A DNA stretch of 64,000 bases from Streptococcus sp. oral taxon 058 str. F0407 (GTDB lineage: Bacteria > Bacillota > Bacilli > Lactobacillales > Streptococcaceae): assembly GCF_000235485.1 (NCBI RefSeq), contig NZ_JH378887.1, positions 317,215 through 381,214 of the forward strand, written 5' to 3'. The notes beneath the pieces were generated by a model, which was not told where the DNA came from, did not search any database, and saw only the letters and a program-made list of their open reading frames with translations. The position numbers were made by a program, and so were the translations under genes. Positions 42,210-50,708 of this stretch are shown here, piece by piece. Each line of letters begins with the position of its first letter. Positions within the stretch are counted from its first letter, which is position 1.

Positions 42210-44006
42210 ATGGAACAAAAACACCGTTCAGAATTTCCCGAAAAGGAACTTTGGGATTTAACTGCCCTATACCAAGACCGTGAGGATTTCTTGCGAGCCA
42301 TCGAAAAGACTCACGAAGACATCAACCAATTTAGCCGTGACTACAAGGGTAATCTTCACACTTTTGAGGATTTCGAGAAGGCTTTTGCGGAGCTGGAGCA
42401 GATTTATATCCAGATGAGCCATATCGGCAATTATGCCTTTATGCCTCAGACGACAGACTATAGCAATGAGGATTTTGCTAATATCGCCCAAGCTGGAATG
42501 GACTTTGAAACAGATGCTAGCGTAGCCCTGACCTTCTTTGACGATGCCTTGGTGGCAGCAGATGAGGAAGTCTTGGATCGTTTGGGTGAACTGCCCCACT
42601 TGGTAGCAGCCATTCGTCAGGCAAAAATCAAAAAAGCCCACTATCTTGGGGCGGATGTGGAGAAGGCCTTGACCAATCTCGGTGAAGTTTTCTACAGTCC
42701 ACAGGATATCTACACTAAGATGCGAGCTGGGGACTTTGAAATGGCTGACTTTGAAGCCCATGGCAAGACCTACAAAAACAGCTTTGTTACCTATGAGAAT
42801 TTCTACCAAAACCACGAGGACGCTGAGGTTCGTGAAAAATCCTTCCGTTCCTTCTCAGAAGGCCTCCGTAAGCACCAAAATACAGCTGCAGCAGCCTATC
42901 TAGCTCAAGTCAAGTCTGAAAAACTACTGGCAGATATGAAAGGCTATGCCTCAGTTTTTGACTATCTTCTAGCTGAGCAGGAAGTAGACCGTGCCATGTT
43001 TGATCGTCAGATTGACCTCATTATGCAGGAATTTGCGCCAGTCGCTCAGAGATACCTCAAGCATGTTGCCAAGGTCAATGGTCTTGAAAAGATGACCTTC
43101 GCAGACTGGAAATTGGACTTGGATAGCGCCCTTAATCCTGAAGTGAGCATTGATGATGCCTATGACTTGGTTATGAAGTCAGTCGCACCATTGGGTCAAG
43201 AATACACTCAAGAAATTGCCCGTTACCAAGAAGAGCGCTGGGTAGACTTTGCTGCTAATAGTGGCAAGGATTCAGGTGGTTACGCAACGGATCCATATCG
43301 TGTGCATCCTTATGTTCTCATGAGTTGGACTGGCCGTTTGAGCGATGTCTATACCTTGATTCATGAGATTGGGCATTCTGGTCAATTTATCTTTTCAGAT
43401 AACCACCAAAGTTACTTCAACGCTCATATGTCTACCTACTATGTCGAAGCACCATCAACCTTCAATGAATTGCTTTTAAGTGATTATTTGGAACACCAGT
43501 CTGACGACCCGCGTCAAAAACGCTTTGCTCTTGCGCACCGTTTGACAGACACCTACTTCCATAACTTTATTACCCACCTCTTGGAAGCAGCCTTCCAGCG
43601 CAAGGTTTATACATTGATTGAAGAAGGAGAAACCTTTGGAGCAAGCAAGCTCAACAGCATTATGAAGGAAGTTTTGACGGACTTCTGGGGAGATGCCATT
43701 GAAATTGACGATGATGCAGCCTTGACTTGGATGCGCCAAGCTCACTATTACATGGGCTTGTATAGCTATACCTACTCAGCCGGACTTGTCATCTCGACTG
43801 CTGGTTACCTTCATCTGAAACATTCAGAAACTGGAGCTGAAGATTGGCTCAATCTCCTTAAATCAGGTGGCAGCAAAACACCACTTGAGTCAGCCATGAT
43901 TATCGGAGCCGATATCTCAACAGATAAACCACTCCGTGATACTATCCAATTCTTGTCTGATACAGTTGACCAGATTATCGCATACAGTGCTGAGTTGGTA
44001 GAGTAA
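42210..44006 (+). CDS. pepF: Oligoendopeptidase F
   Basis: 598 residues, an M3B zinc metallopeptidase of the cytosol that cuts medium-length peptides. HEIGHSGQF is the HExxH zinc site (at about residues 387-391), and the third ligand Glu lies in the EAPSTFNE segment. Helical N-terminal half as in the family; in group B streptococcus the close relative is named PepB. AGAGGAAGAAA precedes the ATG. It follows rsmE by 10 bases. Confidence 0.92.
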   Translation: MEQKHRSEFPEKELWDLTALYQDREDFLRAIEKTHEDINQFSRDYKGNLHTFEDFEKAFAELEQIYIQMSHIGNYAFMPQTTDYSNEDFANIAQAGMDFETDASVALTFFDDALVAADEEVLDRLGELPHLVAAIRQAKIKKAHYLGADVEKALTNLGEVFYSPQDIYTKMRAGDFEMADFEAHGKTYKNSFVTYENFYQNHEDAEVREKSFRSFSEGLRKHQNTAAAAYLAQVKSEKLLADMKGYASVFDYLLAEQEVDRAMFDRQIDLIMQEFAPVAQRYLKHVAKVNGLEKMTFADWKLDLDSALNPEVSIDDAYDLVMKSVAPLGQEYTQEIARYQEERWVDFAANSGKDSGGYATDPYRVHPYVLMSWTGRLSDVYTLIHEIGHSGQFIFSDNHQSYFNAHMSTYYVEAPSTFNELLLSDYLEHQSDDPRQKRFALAHRLTDTYFHNFITHLLEAAFQRKVYTLIEEGETFGASKLNSIMKEVLTDFWGDAIEIDDDAALTWMRQAHYYMGLYSYTYSAGLVISTAGYLHLKHSETGAEDWLNLLKSGGSKTPLESAMIIGADISTDKPLRDTIQFLSDTVDQIIAYSAELVE

Positions 44007-44034
44007 GGGAATAGATAGATTTTAGGAGAACGAT

Positions 44035-44820
44035 ATGAATAGAATCAAAAAATGGCTAGAGCAAGATCCTCAAAGAATGCGTTTTATCAAAATAGGTCTA
44101 GTCTTGTTGGGCTTTATTTTATTGATTGCTCTCCCTACTCTCTATCTTGTTTTGAGTGGAGTTGGTATTTGGTATTTTGTAAAGAAAGCACCAGATATTC
44201 GAAAAAGAAATCTAATGATAGGACTTTTCGTTGTCAGTCTTGTTATAGCATCTCTCCAAACTCCGACAGTCACAAAGAAAATTTCATCTTCTCAATCAGA
44301 AACTAAGCAGACTGTGGCATCTACTGCTAAAGTAGATTCAACAACCGATGCTTCATCTAGTATAGAGGAAGCAAAACGAATCGAAGAAGAGAAAAAAGCT
44401 AAAGAAAAAGCAGAAGAAGAAGAGAGAATTGCTAAAGAAAAAGCTACAAAGGAGTTGCAAGAAAAAGGCGAAACCTTAGTCAAACAATTGGAGGAAAGCC
44501 AAGATGCGAGTCAAGTGAAATCTGTTAAAGAAACAGTTAATCAAATTGAAAATAATGATAAAAAGACAGAGTTGCTTGATAGAATAGGTGCAGTTGAGTC
44601 ATTAATTTCTCAAAAAGAAGAAGAGAAAAGAATTGCGCGTGAAGCGGAAACCAAAGCCCAACAGCAAGATAGAATTGTCTATGTTGCAAACCATGGGAAT
44701 GCGAAAGTTTATTGGTACAGTAAGGATAGAATGCCTCCAAAAACTAATAAAGCTAATGTTGTTGAGATGATAGAGGCCGATGCAATTGCTGCAGGAAAAC
44801 GTCCATCGAAAACAGAATAA
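44035..44820 (+). CDS. Membrane-anchored coiled-coil protein with C-terminal YWYSK module
   Basis: 261 residues. Two hydrophobic segments (about 18-45 and 58-76) form a hairpin, then a Ser/Thr-rich linker, then a long Lys/Glu coiled coil (about 110-215, EEEKKAKEKAEEEERIAKEK region). The tail VYWYSKDRMPPKTNKANVV..EADAIAAGKRPSK resembles a short module found at the ends of many lactic acid bacterial surface proteins. I do not know its function. GGAGAACGAT precedes the ATG, 29 bases after pepF. A terminator follows. Confidence 0.6.
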   Translation: MNRIKKWLEQDPQRMRFIKIGLVLLGFILLIALPTLYLVLSGVGIWYFVKKAPDIRKRNLMIGLFVVSLVIASLQTPTVTKKISSSQSETKQTVASTAKVDSTTDASSSIEEAKRIEEEKKAKEKAEEEERIAKEKATKELQEKGETLVKQLEESQDASQVKSVKETVNQIENNDKKTELLDRIGAVESLISQKEEEKRIAREAETKAQQQDRIVYVANHGNAKVYWYSKDRMPPKTNKANVVEMIEADAIAAGKRPSKTE

Positions 44821-44822
44821 GA

Positions 44823-44850
44823 AAAAAAGTCATCTACGGATGACTTTTTG
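44823..44850 (+). terminator. Terminator after the coiled-coil protein
   Basis: AAAAAGTCATC-TACG-GATGACTTTTTG, a perfect stem and T run. Confidence 0.85.
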
Positions 44851-44881
44851 ATAAGCTACTAGAAATGCAGAGGTACTAGGG

Positions 44882-45673
44882 ATGTATCAAGAATTACAAA
44901 GAAAAGTGACAGAAGAAAAACCAAGCTATAGCCGAGATGAAATTCAGTGGTTGCTTGAACATTTGGGAGATCCCTCGCCAGAAATTCGAGATGAACTTGT
45001 TTTTACGAGTTTAGCCAGGGGACTTCAAGAAGAGTTGTTTTCCCTTGAGCAGTTTCGGTTTATCTCAGAAGAGGTCTCCTCTGGTGAAGGTCTATACAAA
45101 GAGATTGATAGTAGAGGAGTTTCGGCTCTTAAACGTTCTTTTAGGGCGCTTATTTATGCCAATCTTTTGTCTGCAGATGGTAACAAGCACTCTCTTTTCT
45201 ATAAAGGATTAAAAGCTGATATAAGAAATGCTATGCTATCTCAAGGTTTGTATTACCTAAAAAAAGAAAAGGATACGACAGGTTTTTCAAGTCAGTATGG
45301 TTGGATTCACGCTTTTGCGCATGGTGGTGATCTCTTGACGGAAGTTATCTGCCATCCTAGCTTTCCAAAGTCGGATATAGCCGAAGCATTTGAAATCATT
45401 GGGAAAATCTTTAAACGTGTTGAGATTCGTTTTACAAATGATGAAGATTGGCGGTTAGCCAGAGCGTTCTATGAACCAATCTTACGAGGGAAAATCGAAT
45501 CGTCCCTACTCACTGCTTGGCTGCAAACAGTCGAATTTCCCTTGAAAGAAGCAAATGATTTCCATAAATTTTCCAACTTCAGATCCTGTTTGCTGGAAGT
45601 CTATGTCCAACTTGACCAGAGAAATAGTTTACAAGATGAGTTGAAAGAAGCCATTCAATCTTTTCAGTACTAA
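44882..45673 (+). CDS. DUF2785 family protein
   Basis: 263 residues, soluble and mostly helical. It has IHAFAHGGDLLTEVICHP at about residues 140-157, the conserved heart of DUF2785, with RDELVFTSLARGL near the start. Metal binding by the His residues is possible but unproven. AGGTACTAGGG stands before the ATG; the true ribosome-binding site is weak. It lies alone between terminator and aquaporin. Confidence 0.72.
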   Translation: MYQELQRKVTEEKPSYSRDEIQWLLEHLGDPSPEIRDELVFTSLARGLQEELFSLEQFRFISEEVSSGEGLYKEIDSRGVSALKRSFRALIYANLLSADGNKHSLFYKGLKADIRNAMLSQGLYYLKKEKDTTGFSSQYGWIHAFAHGGDLLTEVICHPSFPKSDIAEAFEIIGKIFKRVEIRFTNDEDWRLARAFYEPILRGKIESSLLTAWLQTVEFPLKEANDFHKFSNFRSCLLEVYVQLDQRNSLQDELKEAIQSFQY

Positions 45674-45783
45674 GGACAAGCGAGTCGTTTCATGGTTTTC
45701 AAAAATTTTCCAATCAATTTTCTTGAAACCCTTTCCTTCTTTTGATAGACTGGTACATAGTTTTGAAAAAAAGGAGACTTATC

Positions 45784-46452
45784 ATGAAAAAATTTGTTGC
45801 TGAATTAATCGGTACATTTATGCTTGTATTCATCGGAACAGGAGCTGTTGTTTTTGGAAATGGTGTTGAAGGTCTTGGACACCTTGGAATTGCTTTTGCA
45901 TTTGGTTTGGCAATCGTAGTTGCAGCTTTCTCAGTTGGAACTGTTTCAGGTGCCCACTTGAACCCAGCTGTTTCGATTGCTATGTTTGTTAACAAACGTT
46001 TGTCATCTTCTGAGCTTGTAAACTATATCCTTGGACAAGTAGTTGGAGCTTTCCTTGCATCAGCTGCAGTATTCTTCCTCTTGTCTAACTCAGGAATGTC
46101 AACTGCAAGTCTTGGTGAAAATGCCTTGGCAAACGGTGTAACTGTCTTTGGTGGTTTCTTGTTTGAAGTCATCGCAACTTTCTTGTTTGTCTTTGTTATC
46201 ATGACTGTAACATCAGCAAGCAAAGGAAATGGCGCGATTGCTGGTTTGGTGATCGGTTTGTCTTTGATGGCGATGATCCTTGTGGGATTGAACATCACTG
46301 GACTTTCAGTTAACCCAGCCCGTAGCTTGGCCCCAGCTGTCTTGGTTGGTGGTGCAGCCCTTCAACAAGTATGGATTTTCATCCTTGCTCCAATCGTTGG
46401 TGGTGTTCTTGCAGCTCTTGTTGCGAAAAACTGCCTTGGCACAGAAGAATAA
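45784..46452 (+). CDS. Aquaporin (MIP family channel)
   Basis: 222 residues with six membrane segments and both NPA motifs (GAHLNPAVS and GLSVNPARS). NPARS rather than NPARD points to the water-channel branch, not glycerol. Related pneumococcal aquaporins may carry water, hydrogen peroxide or oxygen; the cargo here is inferred. I chose ATG 45784, with AAAAGGAGAC upstream and the start MKKFVAELIGTF; the in-frame upstream ATG 45742 adds a non-family leader. A promoter TTGAAA-17-TAGACT lies just upstream. Codons are strongly biased. Confidence 0.88.
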   Translation: MKKFVAELIGTFMLVFIGTGAVVFGNGVEGLGHLGIAFAFGLAIVVAAFSVGTVSGAHLNPAVSIAMFVNKRLSSSELVNYILGQVVGAFLASAAVFFLLSNSGMSTASLGENALANGVTVFGGFLFEVIATFLFVFVIMTVTSASKGNGAIAGLVIGLSLMAMILVGLNITGLSVNPARSLAPAVLVGGAALQQVWIFILAPIVGGVLAALVAKNCLGTEE

Positions 46453-46458
46453 GAAACG

Positions 46459-46500
46459 AAAAAGAGTTCTGGTCTCAATTTGAGAAACAGGGCTTTTTTT
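46459..46500 (+). terminator. Likely terminator after the aquaporin gene
   Basis: GTTCTGGTCTC-AATTT-GAGAAACAGGGC followed by TTTTTTT. The stem is imperfect but the T-run is long. Confidence 0.6.
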
Positions 46501-46508
46501 ATGCAAAC

Positions 46509-46538
46509 AAAAAGCACTCCCTTTTTGAATGGGAGTGT
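46509..46538 (-). terminator. Terminator of trxA
   Basis: On the minus strand CACTCCC-ATTCAAAAA-GGGAGTG followed by CTTTTTG, eight bases past the trxA stop. Confidence 0.8.
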
Positions 46539-46545
46539 TTCGTGA

Positions 46546-46860
46546 TTAACTCAATTCAGCAACGATGGCCTTGATTTGTTCTGCTGTGTGTACTCCAGCA
46601 ACTTGTTTCACCACTTGGCCGTCTTTTTTGAAGAGAAGGGTTGGGATAGACATGATTCCAAAGGCACGAGCTGTGTTTGGATTTTCATCTACGTCCATTT
46701 TAACGATTTTCAAGACATCTTCTGAAAGTTCTTCAGACAATTTGTCCAAGATTGGACCTTGCATACGACATGGGCCACACCAAGTTGCCCAGAAGTCTAC
46801 CAAGACCAAACCGTCTTTTGTTTCTTGTTCAAATGTTGCATCTGTAATTGCTTTTGCCAT
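46546..46860 (-). CDS. trxA: Thioredoxin
   Basis: 104 residues. The redox centre WCGPC lies in FWATWCGPCRMQGP (about residues 24-37); the cis-Pro is in MSIPTLL and the C-terminal helix follows. It reduces disulfides in cytosolic proteins together with thioredoxin reductase, which is not here. GGAGAAATA precedes the ATG. The upstream minus-strand DUF4649 gene ends 15 bases before it, so the two form an operon under the DUF4649 promoter. Confidence 0.95.
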   Translation of the reverse strand: MAKAITDATFEQETKDGLVLVDFWATWCGPCRMQGPILDKLSEELSEDVLKIVKMDVDENPNTARAFGIMSIPTLLFKKDGQVVKQVAGVHTAEQIKAIVAELS

Positions 46861-46874
46861 TGTATTTCTCCTTT

Positions 46875-47096
46875 TTAATTATATTGGCTTAAATCTTGTT
46901 TCATGAGATAGAAGAAAACATCTCCATAAGTCCCATGGTAGTCCAAATCATGACCATTGTAGGTTAATTTTTGGACAGTGTAGTAATCCGCGACACCGAT
47001 AAGGCAGGCTTGTTGGGAACGTTCAAAGTCTTCATAAGACTCGAAAGTCATGGTTCTTTCTTGCTTGCTGGCGTCTAGATAGGTAATTTCGATCAT
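46875..47096 (-). CDS. DUF4649 family protein
   Basis: 73 residues, soluble, with MIEITYLDASKQERTMTFESYEDFE at the start and YNGHDLDYHGTYGDVFFYL later. It matches the small streptococcal DUF4649 family, whose role is unknown. AAAGGAGTTTTAT precedes the ATG. A consensus promoter (47126-47154) and a MarR-type palindrome lie upstream. Cotranscription with trxA suggests a redox or stress connection, which is only a guess. Confidence 0.72.
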   Translation of the reverse strand: MIEITYLDASKQERTMTFESYEDFERSQQACLIGVADYYTVQKLTYNGHDLDYHGTYGDVFFYLMKQDLSQYN

Positions 47097-47125
47097 ATAA
47101 AACTCCTTTATTCGATCTTGATTTT

Positions 47126-47154
47126 ATTTTACTCCTTGAAAAGAGGAATGTCAA
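47126..47154 (-). promoter_or_regulatory. Promoter of DUF4649-trxA
   Basis: On the minus strand TTGACA, 17 bases, TAAAAT (47126-47131). Confidence 0.8.
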
Positions 47155-47162
47155 GAAAAATG

Positions 47163-47176
47163 ATTGCGCACGCAAC
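47163..47176. promoter_or_regulatory. MarR-type operator upstream of DUF4649-trxA
   Basis: ATTGCGCACGCAAC, 12 of 14 bases the same as the perfect palindrome upstream of the MarR gene. It lies eight bases beyond the -35 of the DUF4649 promoter. Such a position suits activation or cooperative repression. Confidence 0.55.
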
Positions 47177-47192
47177 TTTTTTGAAAATCTGA

Positions 47193-47573
47193 TTATGAAA
47201 TGAAATCAAGACTCGTCTCCAATCTTTCTTCGACAGCCTTTTGTAGATAAGCCAGGGTTGTTTGTCCCTCGTCAGTCAGGCAGATAAAACTAGCCCGTCT
47301 ATCCTGATCGCAACATCGGCGACTAAGCAAACCGCAGTTTTTCTCTTCCAAGCGAGCCACCATTCGAGAAACAGCGCTTGGGCTGAGATGGAGTTTATCT
47401 GGTAAATCAATCTGCCGTAAGGATTTTTCATCAGCTAGATCCAGATAGTAGAGCAGGTAAAACTCTTTCAAGGTCAACCTTTGTTCACTCTGCTGGGCGA
47501 TAGTTTCTTCTAACAAGGCTTCCATTTCCTTTTGACGGCGGTTGTAGTCAAACCACTTTTCCAAATAGGCCAT
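47193..47573 (-). CDS. MarR-family transcriptional regulator
   Basis: 126 residues. The winged helix includes LTLKEFYLLYYL, DLPDKLHLSPSAVSRMVARLEEKN and RRASFICLTDEG. It carries three cysteines in NCGLLSRRCCDQDRR at the wing, more than most MarR proteins, which is compatible with redox sensing. I chose ATG 47573, with AAAGGAGAAAGC upstream. A palindrome overlapping its own promoter start implies autoregulation; the similar site before DUF4649-trxA adds a possible target. It is divergent from lrgAB. Confidence 0.85.
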   Translation of the reverse strand: MAYLEKWFDYNRRQKEMEALLEETIAQQSEQRLTLKEFYLLYYLDLADEKSLRQIDLPDKLHLSPSAVSRMVARLEEKNCGLLSRRCCDQDRRASFICLTDEGQTTLAYLQKAVEERLETSLDFIS

Positions 47574-47642
47574 TGCTTTCTCCTTTCTTTTCAAAGTAAA
47601 AAATCACAAAGTCATTACTGATTATCTTTGTAACACAAGATG

Positions 47643-47656
47643 ATTGCGCATGCAAT
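47643..47656. promoter_or_regulatory. Palindromic operator in the MarR gene promoter
   Basis: ATTGC-GCAT-GCAAT is a perfect palindrome directly downstream of the -10 hexamer on the minus strand, so a bound protein would cover the transcript start. Confidence 0.65.
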
Positions 47657-47657
47657 G

Positions 47658-47686
47658 ATTATACTACTTTTAGCTAATCCTTGCAA
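47658..47686 (-). promoter_or_regulatory. Promoter of the MarR gene
   Basis: On the minus strand TTGCAA, 17 bases, TATAAT (47658-47663). Confidence 0.75.
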
Positions 47687-47709
47687 GAAAGAAAAATTTC
47701 GGTATTTCC

Positions 47710-47737
47710 TTGAAATTTCCTGAAAAAAGAGTAAACT
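47710..47737 (+). promoter_or_regulatory. Promoter of lrgAB
   Basis: TTGAAA (47710-47715), 16 bases, TAAACT (47732-47737). Confidence 0.65.
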
Positions 47738-47770
47738 GGTATGCAAGAATTCTATTTCAAGGAGTTTAGG

Positions 47771-48145
47771 ATGAAATTATATGTTCAATTAATGATTCTT
47801 TTTGTGATTTCATTGATCGGTGAGGGAATCTCTAGTTTCTTTCATCTGCCCATCCCAGGCAGTATTATCGGTTTGATTATTCTTTTTATAGCCCTACAGT
47901 TCAAGTGGCTGAGAACGAGGCATGTCAATATGGTTGGGAATTTCTTGCTGGCCAATATGACCATTCTCTTTTTGCCGCCAGCGGTGGGAATCATGGAAAA
48001 GTTTGATGTGATTGCTCCCTACCTCTTACCTATCGTTTTGATTGTCTTTTTTGCAGCTGTCATCAATATTATCCTCATCGCCCTAGTGGTTCAGTTTATC
48101 AAGAGACGGTTTGAGGGAGATTATGAGAAAGGAGATGCCAAATGA
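47771..48145 (+). CDS. lrgA: CidA/LrgA family holin-like protein
   Basis: 124 residues, four membrane segments. IPGSIIGLIILF and NMTILFLPPAVGIMEKF are hallmarks. LrgA/CidA proteins influence murein hydrolase activity, autolysis and metabolite transport; LrgAB pairs have also been linked to pyruvate uptake. I chose ATG 47771 with CAAGGAG upstream; the in-frame ATG at 47741 lies on the promoter. It overlaps lrgB by four bases. Confidence 0.85.
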   Translation: MKLYVQLMILFVISLIGEGISSFFHLPIPGSIIGLIILFIALQFKWLRTRHVNMVGNFLLANMTILFLPPAVGIMEKFDVIAPYLLPIVLIVFFAAVINIILIALVVQFIKRRFEGDYEKGDAK

Positions 48146-48837
48146 GCGAATTTGTATCCAATCCTCTATTTGGGATTGCATTATCTATCCTAGCTTATCT
48201 AGCGGGAATGTTGATTTACAGACGTTTCCCACATCCTTTGACAACGCCCTTGCTTTTGTCAGCTATTTTCATTATCATCTTTCTAAAGGTGACGGGTATT
48301 TCTTACCAAGATTACTATCAAGGTGGAGTTTATCTGAACAACTTGATCGTCCCATCGACCGTAGCTCTAGGGATTCCGCTTTATAAGAGTTTTCATCTGA
48401 TGAAGCACCATGCGCGGAGTATTCTCTTTGGTAGTCTGCTAGCAGTAGTTGTCAATACTAGCTTCACCGCCATAGTGGCAAAAATCTTTGGCATGGACTT
48501 TTTCCTAGCCATTTCTCTCTTTCCTAAGTCAGTAACAACCGCCATGGCAGTGGGGATTACAGAAAAATTGCAAGGTTTGACGACTGTGACCTTGGTCGTC
48601 GTAGTGGCGACTGGGATCTTGACTAGTGTTATCGGACCAACCCTTTTGAAGTGGTTGAAAATTGATGATCCAGTGGCTGTTGGACTTTCTCTTGGAGGGA
48701 CAGGACATGCTGTTGGAACTGGGACCGCCTTTCGATACGGTTCTGTAGCAGGAGCCATGGGCGGTTTGGCTATCGGTGTCACTGGTATTCTCTATGTCTT
48801 TGTCAGTCCTATTGTAGCCAGTTTGATATTGAGTTAA
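48142..48837 (+). CDS. lrgB: LrgB/CidB family membrane protein
   Basis: 231 residues, about seven membrane segments. LFPKSVTTAMAVGI and GTGHAVGTGTAFRYG are the family's conserved stretches. It works with LrgA in the membrane. The ATG overlaps the lrgA stop by four bases. A terminator follows. LrgB versus CidB cannot be told apart by sequence alone; the unit is not next to a LytSR system here. Confidence 0.88.
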   Translation: MSEFVSNPLFGIALSILAYLAGMLIYRRFPHPLTTPLLLSAIFIIIFLKVTGISYQDYYQGGVYLNNLIVPSTVALGIPLYKSFHLMKHHARSILFGSLLAVVVNTSFTAIVAKIFGMDFFLAISLFPKSVTTAMAVGITEKLQGLTTVTLVVVVATGILTSVIGPTLLKWLKIDDPVAVGLSLGGTGHAVGTGTAFRYGSVAGAMGGLAIGVTGILYVFVSPIVASLILS

Positions 48838-48841
48838 ATCA

Positions 48842-48871
48842 AAACCCAGCTTTTTAGCTGGGCATTTTTTA
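48842..48871 (+). terminator. Terminator after lrgAB
   Basis: CCCAGCT-TTTT-AGCTGGG then CATTTTTT. It touches the 3' end of the convergent ABC gene. Confidence 0.85.
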
Positions 48872-49603
48872 TTGCAAGTTAACTTTGTTTTTCAAAATAT
48901 AGTAGGTTCCGAGGTAGTAGATAATTGCTAGAATGAAATCTTTGAGGAGATCAACGCTGATTAGGAGGTTAAAATCATAATCCATTCGGAAGAAGATAGA
49001 AATATAGCCAATCACGATGTTAAGCACGATATAGGCTAAAATTCCCATAGCGACACGATATTCGTTAAATAGTTGACCAATTGAGATACAAAGGTAAATC
49101 GATAAAATCCAAGTAATTGAACCCACCAGAAGAGAGAGGGCGTAGAGCCAACCGTAACCGAGATAAGGAGAGATAAATCGATAGAGGAGTGGCAAATCTT
49201 TCACTACAGGGGTGAGTGAGAAGATAATAATGATACTCAAGATAAATACAATATAGCTTATGATTGACCAAATGAGAGCACCTAGTAATTTGGCGGTGAT
49301 GATTTGGTGTTCAGAGACGGGGAGCGTCAATGTCAGATAGCCCTGGCGATCGTAGACACTTCCCTTGAAGCGTCGGATGATTAGAAAGATAGTTGCGATC
49401 CAGAGAGTAACGCTGAGTCCCCCAAAAACTAGGATCAGAAAGCCTAACAGATAGTAGGGGTCATTACCGTAACTAGTGTAGGTCTGACTAATACCAGAAA
49501 TGGATGCACCAATCAAAACCGAAATTGCAAGCACAGCACCATAGAGAGCTAGATACCATTTGTTAACATTTTTAAATTCATAGCGAACTAAATTCCAAAA
49601 CAT
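48869..49603 (-). CDS. ABC transporter permease (ABC-2 type)
   Basis: 244 residues, six membrane segments. It begins MFWNLVRYEFKNVNKWYLALYGAVL. It is the membrane partner of the ATPase encoded upstream. RQGYLTLTLPVSEHQIITAKLLGALIW is a stretch seen in bacitracin/lantibiotic-type ABC-2 permeases. The substrate is unknown. AAAGGAGATTATTATG sets the start. Confidence 0.8.
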   Translation of the reverse strand: MFWNLVRYEFKNVNKWYLALYGAVLAISVLIGASISGISQTYTSYGNDPYYLLGFLILVFGGLSVTLWIATIFLIIRRFKGSVYDRQGYLTLTLPVSEHQIITAKLLGALIWSIISYIVFILSIIIIFSLTPVVKDLPLLYRFISPYLGYGWLYALSLLVGSITWILSIYLCISIGQLFNEYRVAMGILAYIVLNIVIGYISIFFRMDYDFNLLISVDLLKDFILAIIYYLGTYYILKNKVNLQ

Positions 49604-49618
49604 AATAATCTCCTTTGC

Positions 49619-50314
49619 TTAGGCTTTAAATTCCTGGCGGAAGAGTTGGTCAATCGACTCACCTGACTCGTAACGAATATCATCTACATTTCCTTGGCGG
49701 ACAACTTTTCCGTTATTGAGGAAGATGATTTCATCCAAGATTGGCTCAATGTCTGAAATCAAGTGGGTAGAAATCAAGACAGTTGAAGTTGGTGAGTAGT
49801 TGTTGATGATGGTGTTTAAGATATAGTCACGGGCAGCTGGATCCACACCACCAATCGGTTCGTCGAGCACGTAGAGACGAGCTTCACGGCTCATAACGAG
49901 GATTAATTGAACCTTTTCCTTGTTCCCTTTCGATAATTTCTTGAGGCGACTGTTTTCATCAATGCCAAGATCTGCTAAAAGATGCTGAGCCCGCTCAAGA
50001 TTGAAATCTTGGTAGAAAGTTTTAAAGTAGGTCAGTGCTTCTTTGATTTTCATCTGTTCATTCAGATAAGTCGTGTCTGGTAGATAAGAGACAATGGCCT
50101 TGGTAGCAGGACTTGGCTCCATGCTGTTAATGAGGACACGTCCTTGGTCTGGTTGGAGAAGTCCGTTGATTAGTTTGATCAAGGTTGTTTTTCCAGATCC
50201 GTTTGGGCCGAGAAGCCCGACGATTTTTCCAGCGGGAATCTCAAGGGAAACATTGTTAAGCGCTGCTGTAGCCCCATAGGATTTGGATACATTTTCAAAT
50301 GCTAGTAATGTCAT
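49619..50314 (-). CDS. ABC transporter ATP-binding protein
   Basis: 231 residues. Walker A is GPNGSGKTT, the signature LSKGNKEKVQL is degenerate, Walker B is LYVLDEPIGGVD, and the switch His is in LISTHLI. ATG 50314 is fixed by the family start MTLLAFENVSKSYG. The gntR stop lies four bases upstream, so the order gntR-ATPase-permease is one operon. GntR/YtrA-controlled ABC pairs like this respond to cell-wall-active compounds in other Firmicutes; the inducer here is not known. Confidence 0.87.
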   Translation of the reverse strand: MTLLAFENVSKSYGATAALNNVSLEIPAGKIVGLLGPNGSGKTTLIKLINGLLQPDQGRVLINSMEPSPATKAIVSYLPDTTYLNEQMKIKEALTYFKTFYQDFNLERAQHLLADLGIDENSRLKKLSKGNKEKVQLILVMSREARLYVLDEPIGGVDPAARDYILNTIINNYSPTSTVLISTHLISDIEPILDEIIFLNNGKVVRQGNVDDIRYESGESIDQLFRQEFKA

Positions 50315-50318
50315 AATT

Positions 50319-50687
50319 TTACACTCCTTTGATGTATTCGCTAAGCACGTTTGGCAGTTCTTCTTTTTTGTAGCCAAATTGAAGCATGCAAGAGACGAAT
50401 TGTTGCAGTTGCTCCTCGGAAAGTTGTTTGCGGGACTGAAGGATGAGGTCCAAATCCTCGGTGACAAAACGACCAGTTGTCCGCTTGCTGTAGACCAAGC
50501 CTTCACGCTCAAGATCAGACAGGGCACGTTGTATAGTATTGGGATTGACCCCAGCCTCAATTGCCAGTTCTCTCACGGTTGGGAGCTGTTGGTTGGGTTC
50601 CAGTTTATGGGAAACAATCTCTAGTTTGATTTTTTCCATAATCTGCAAATAGATGGGTTTTGTATTATCAAAAATCCAGGACATCAT
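50319..50687 (-). CDS. GntR-family (YtrA-type) transcriptional regulator
   Basis: 122 residues. The winged helix KPIYLQIMEKIKLEIVSHKLEPNQQLPTVRELAIEAGVNPNTIQRALSDLEREG is followed by a short tail rather than a full effector domain, the YtrA subtype. These usually repress their own operon. It is the first gene of the operon with the ABC pair. AAAGGAGACT precedes the ATG. Its promoter overlaps a TTGT...ACAA dyad. Confidence 0.9.
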   Translation of the reverse strand: MMSWIFDNTKPIYLQIMEKIKLEIVSHKLEPNQQLPTVRELAIEAGVNPNTIQRALSDLEREGLVYSKRTTGRFVTEDLDLILQSRKQLSEEQLQQFVSCMLQFGYKKEELPNVLSEYIKGV

Positions 50688-50708
50688 AGTCTCCTTTCTT
50701 TACCTTTA

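Noticed and set aside
47741-47770. Earlier ATG start for lrgA
   Set aside because: It lies four bases past the -10 and has no ribosome site; the ATG at 47771 has a good one.
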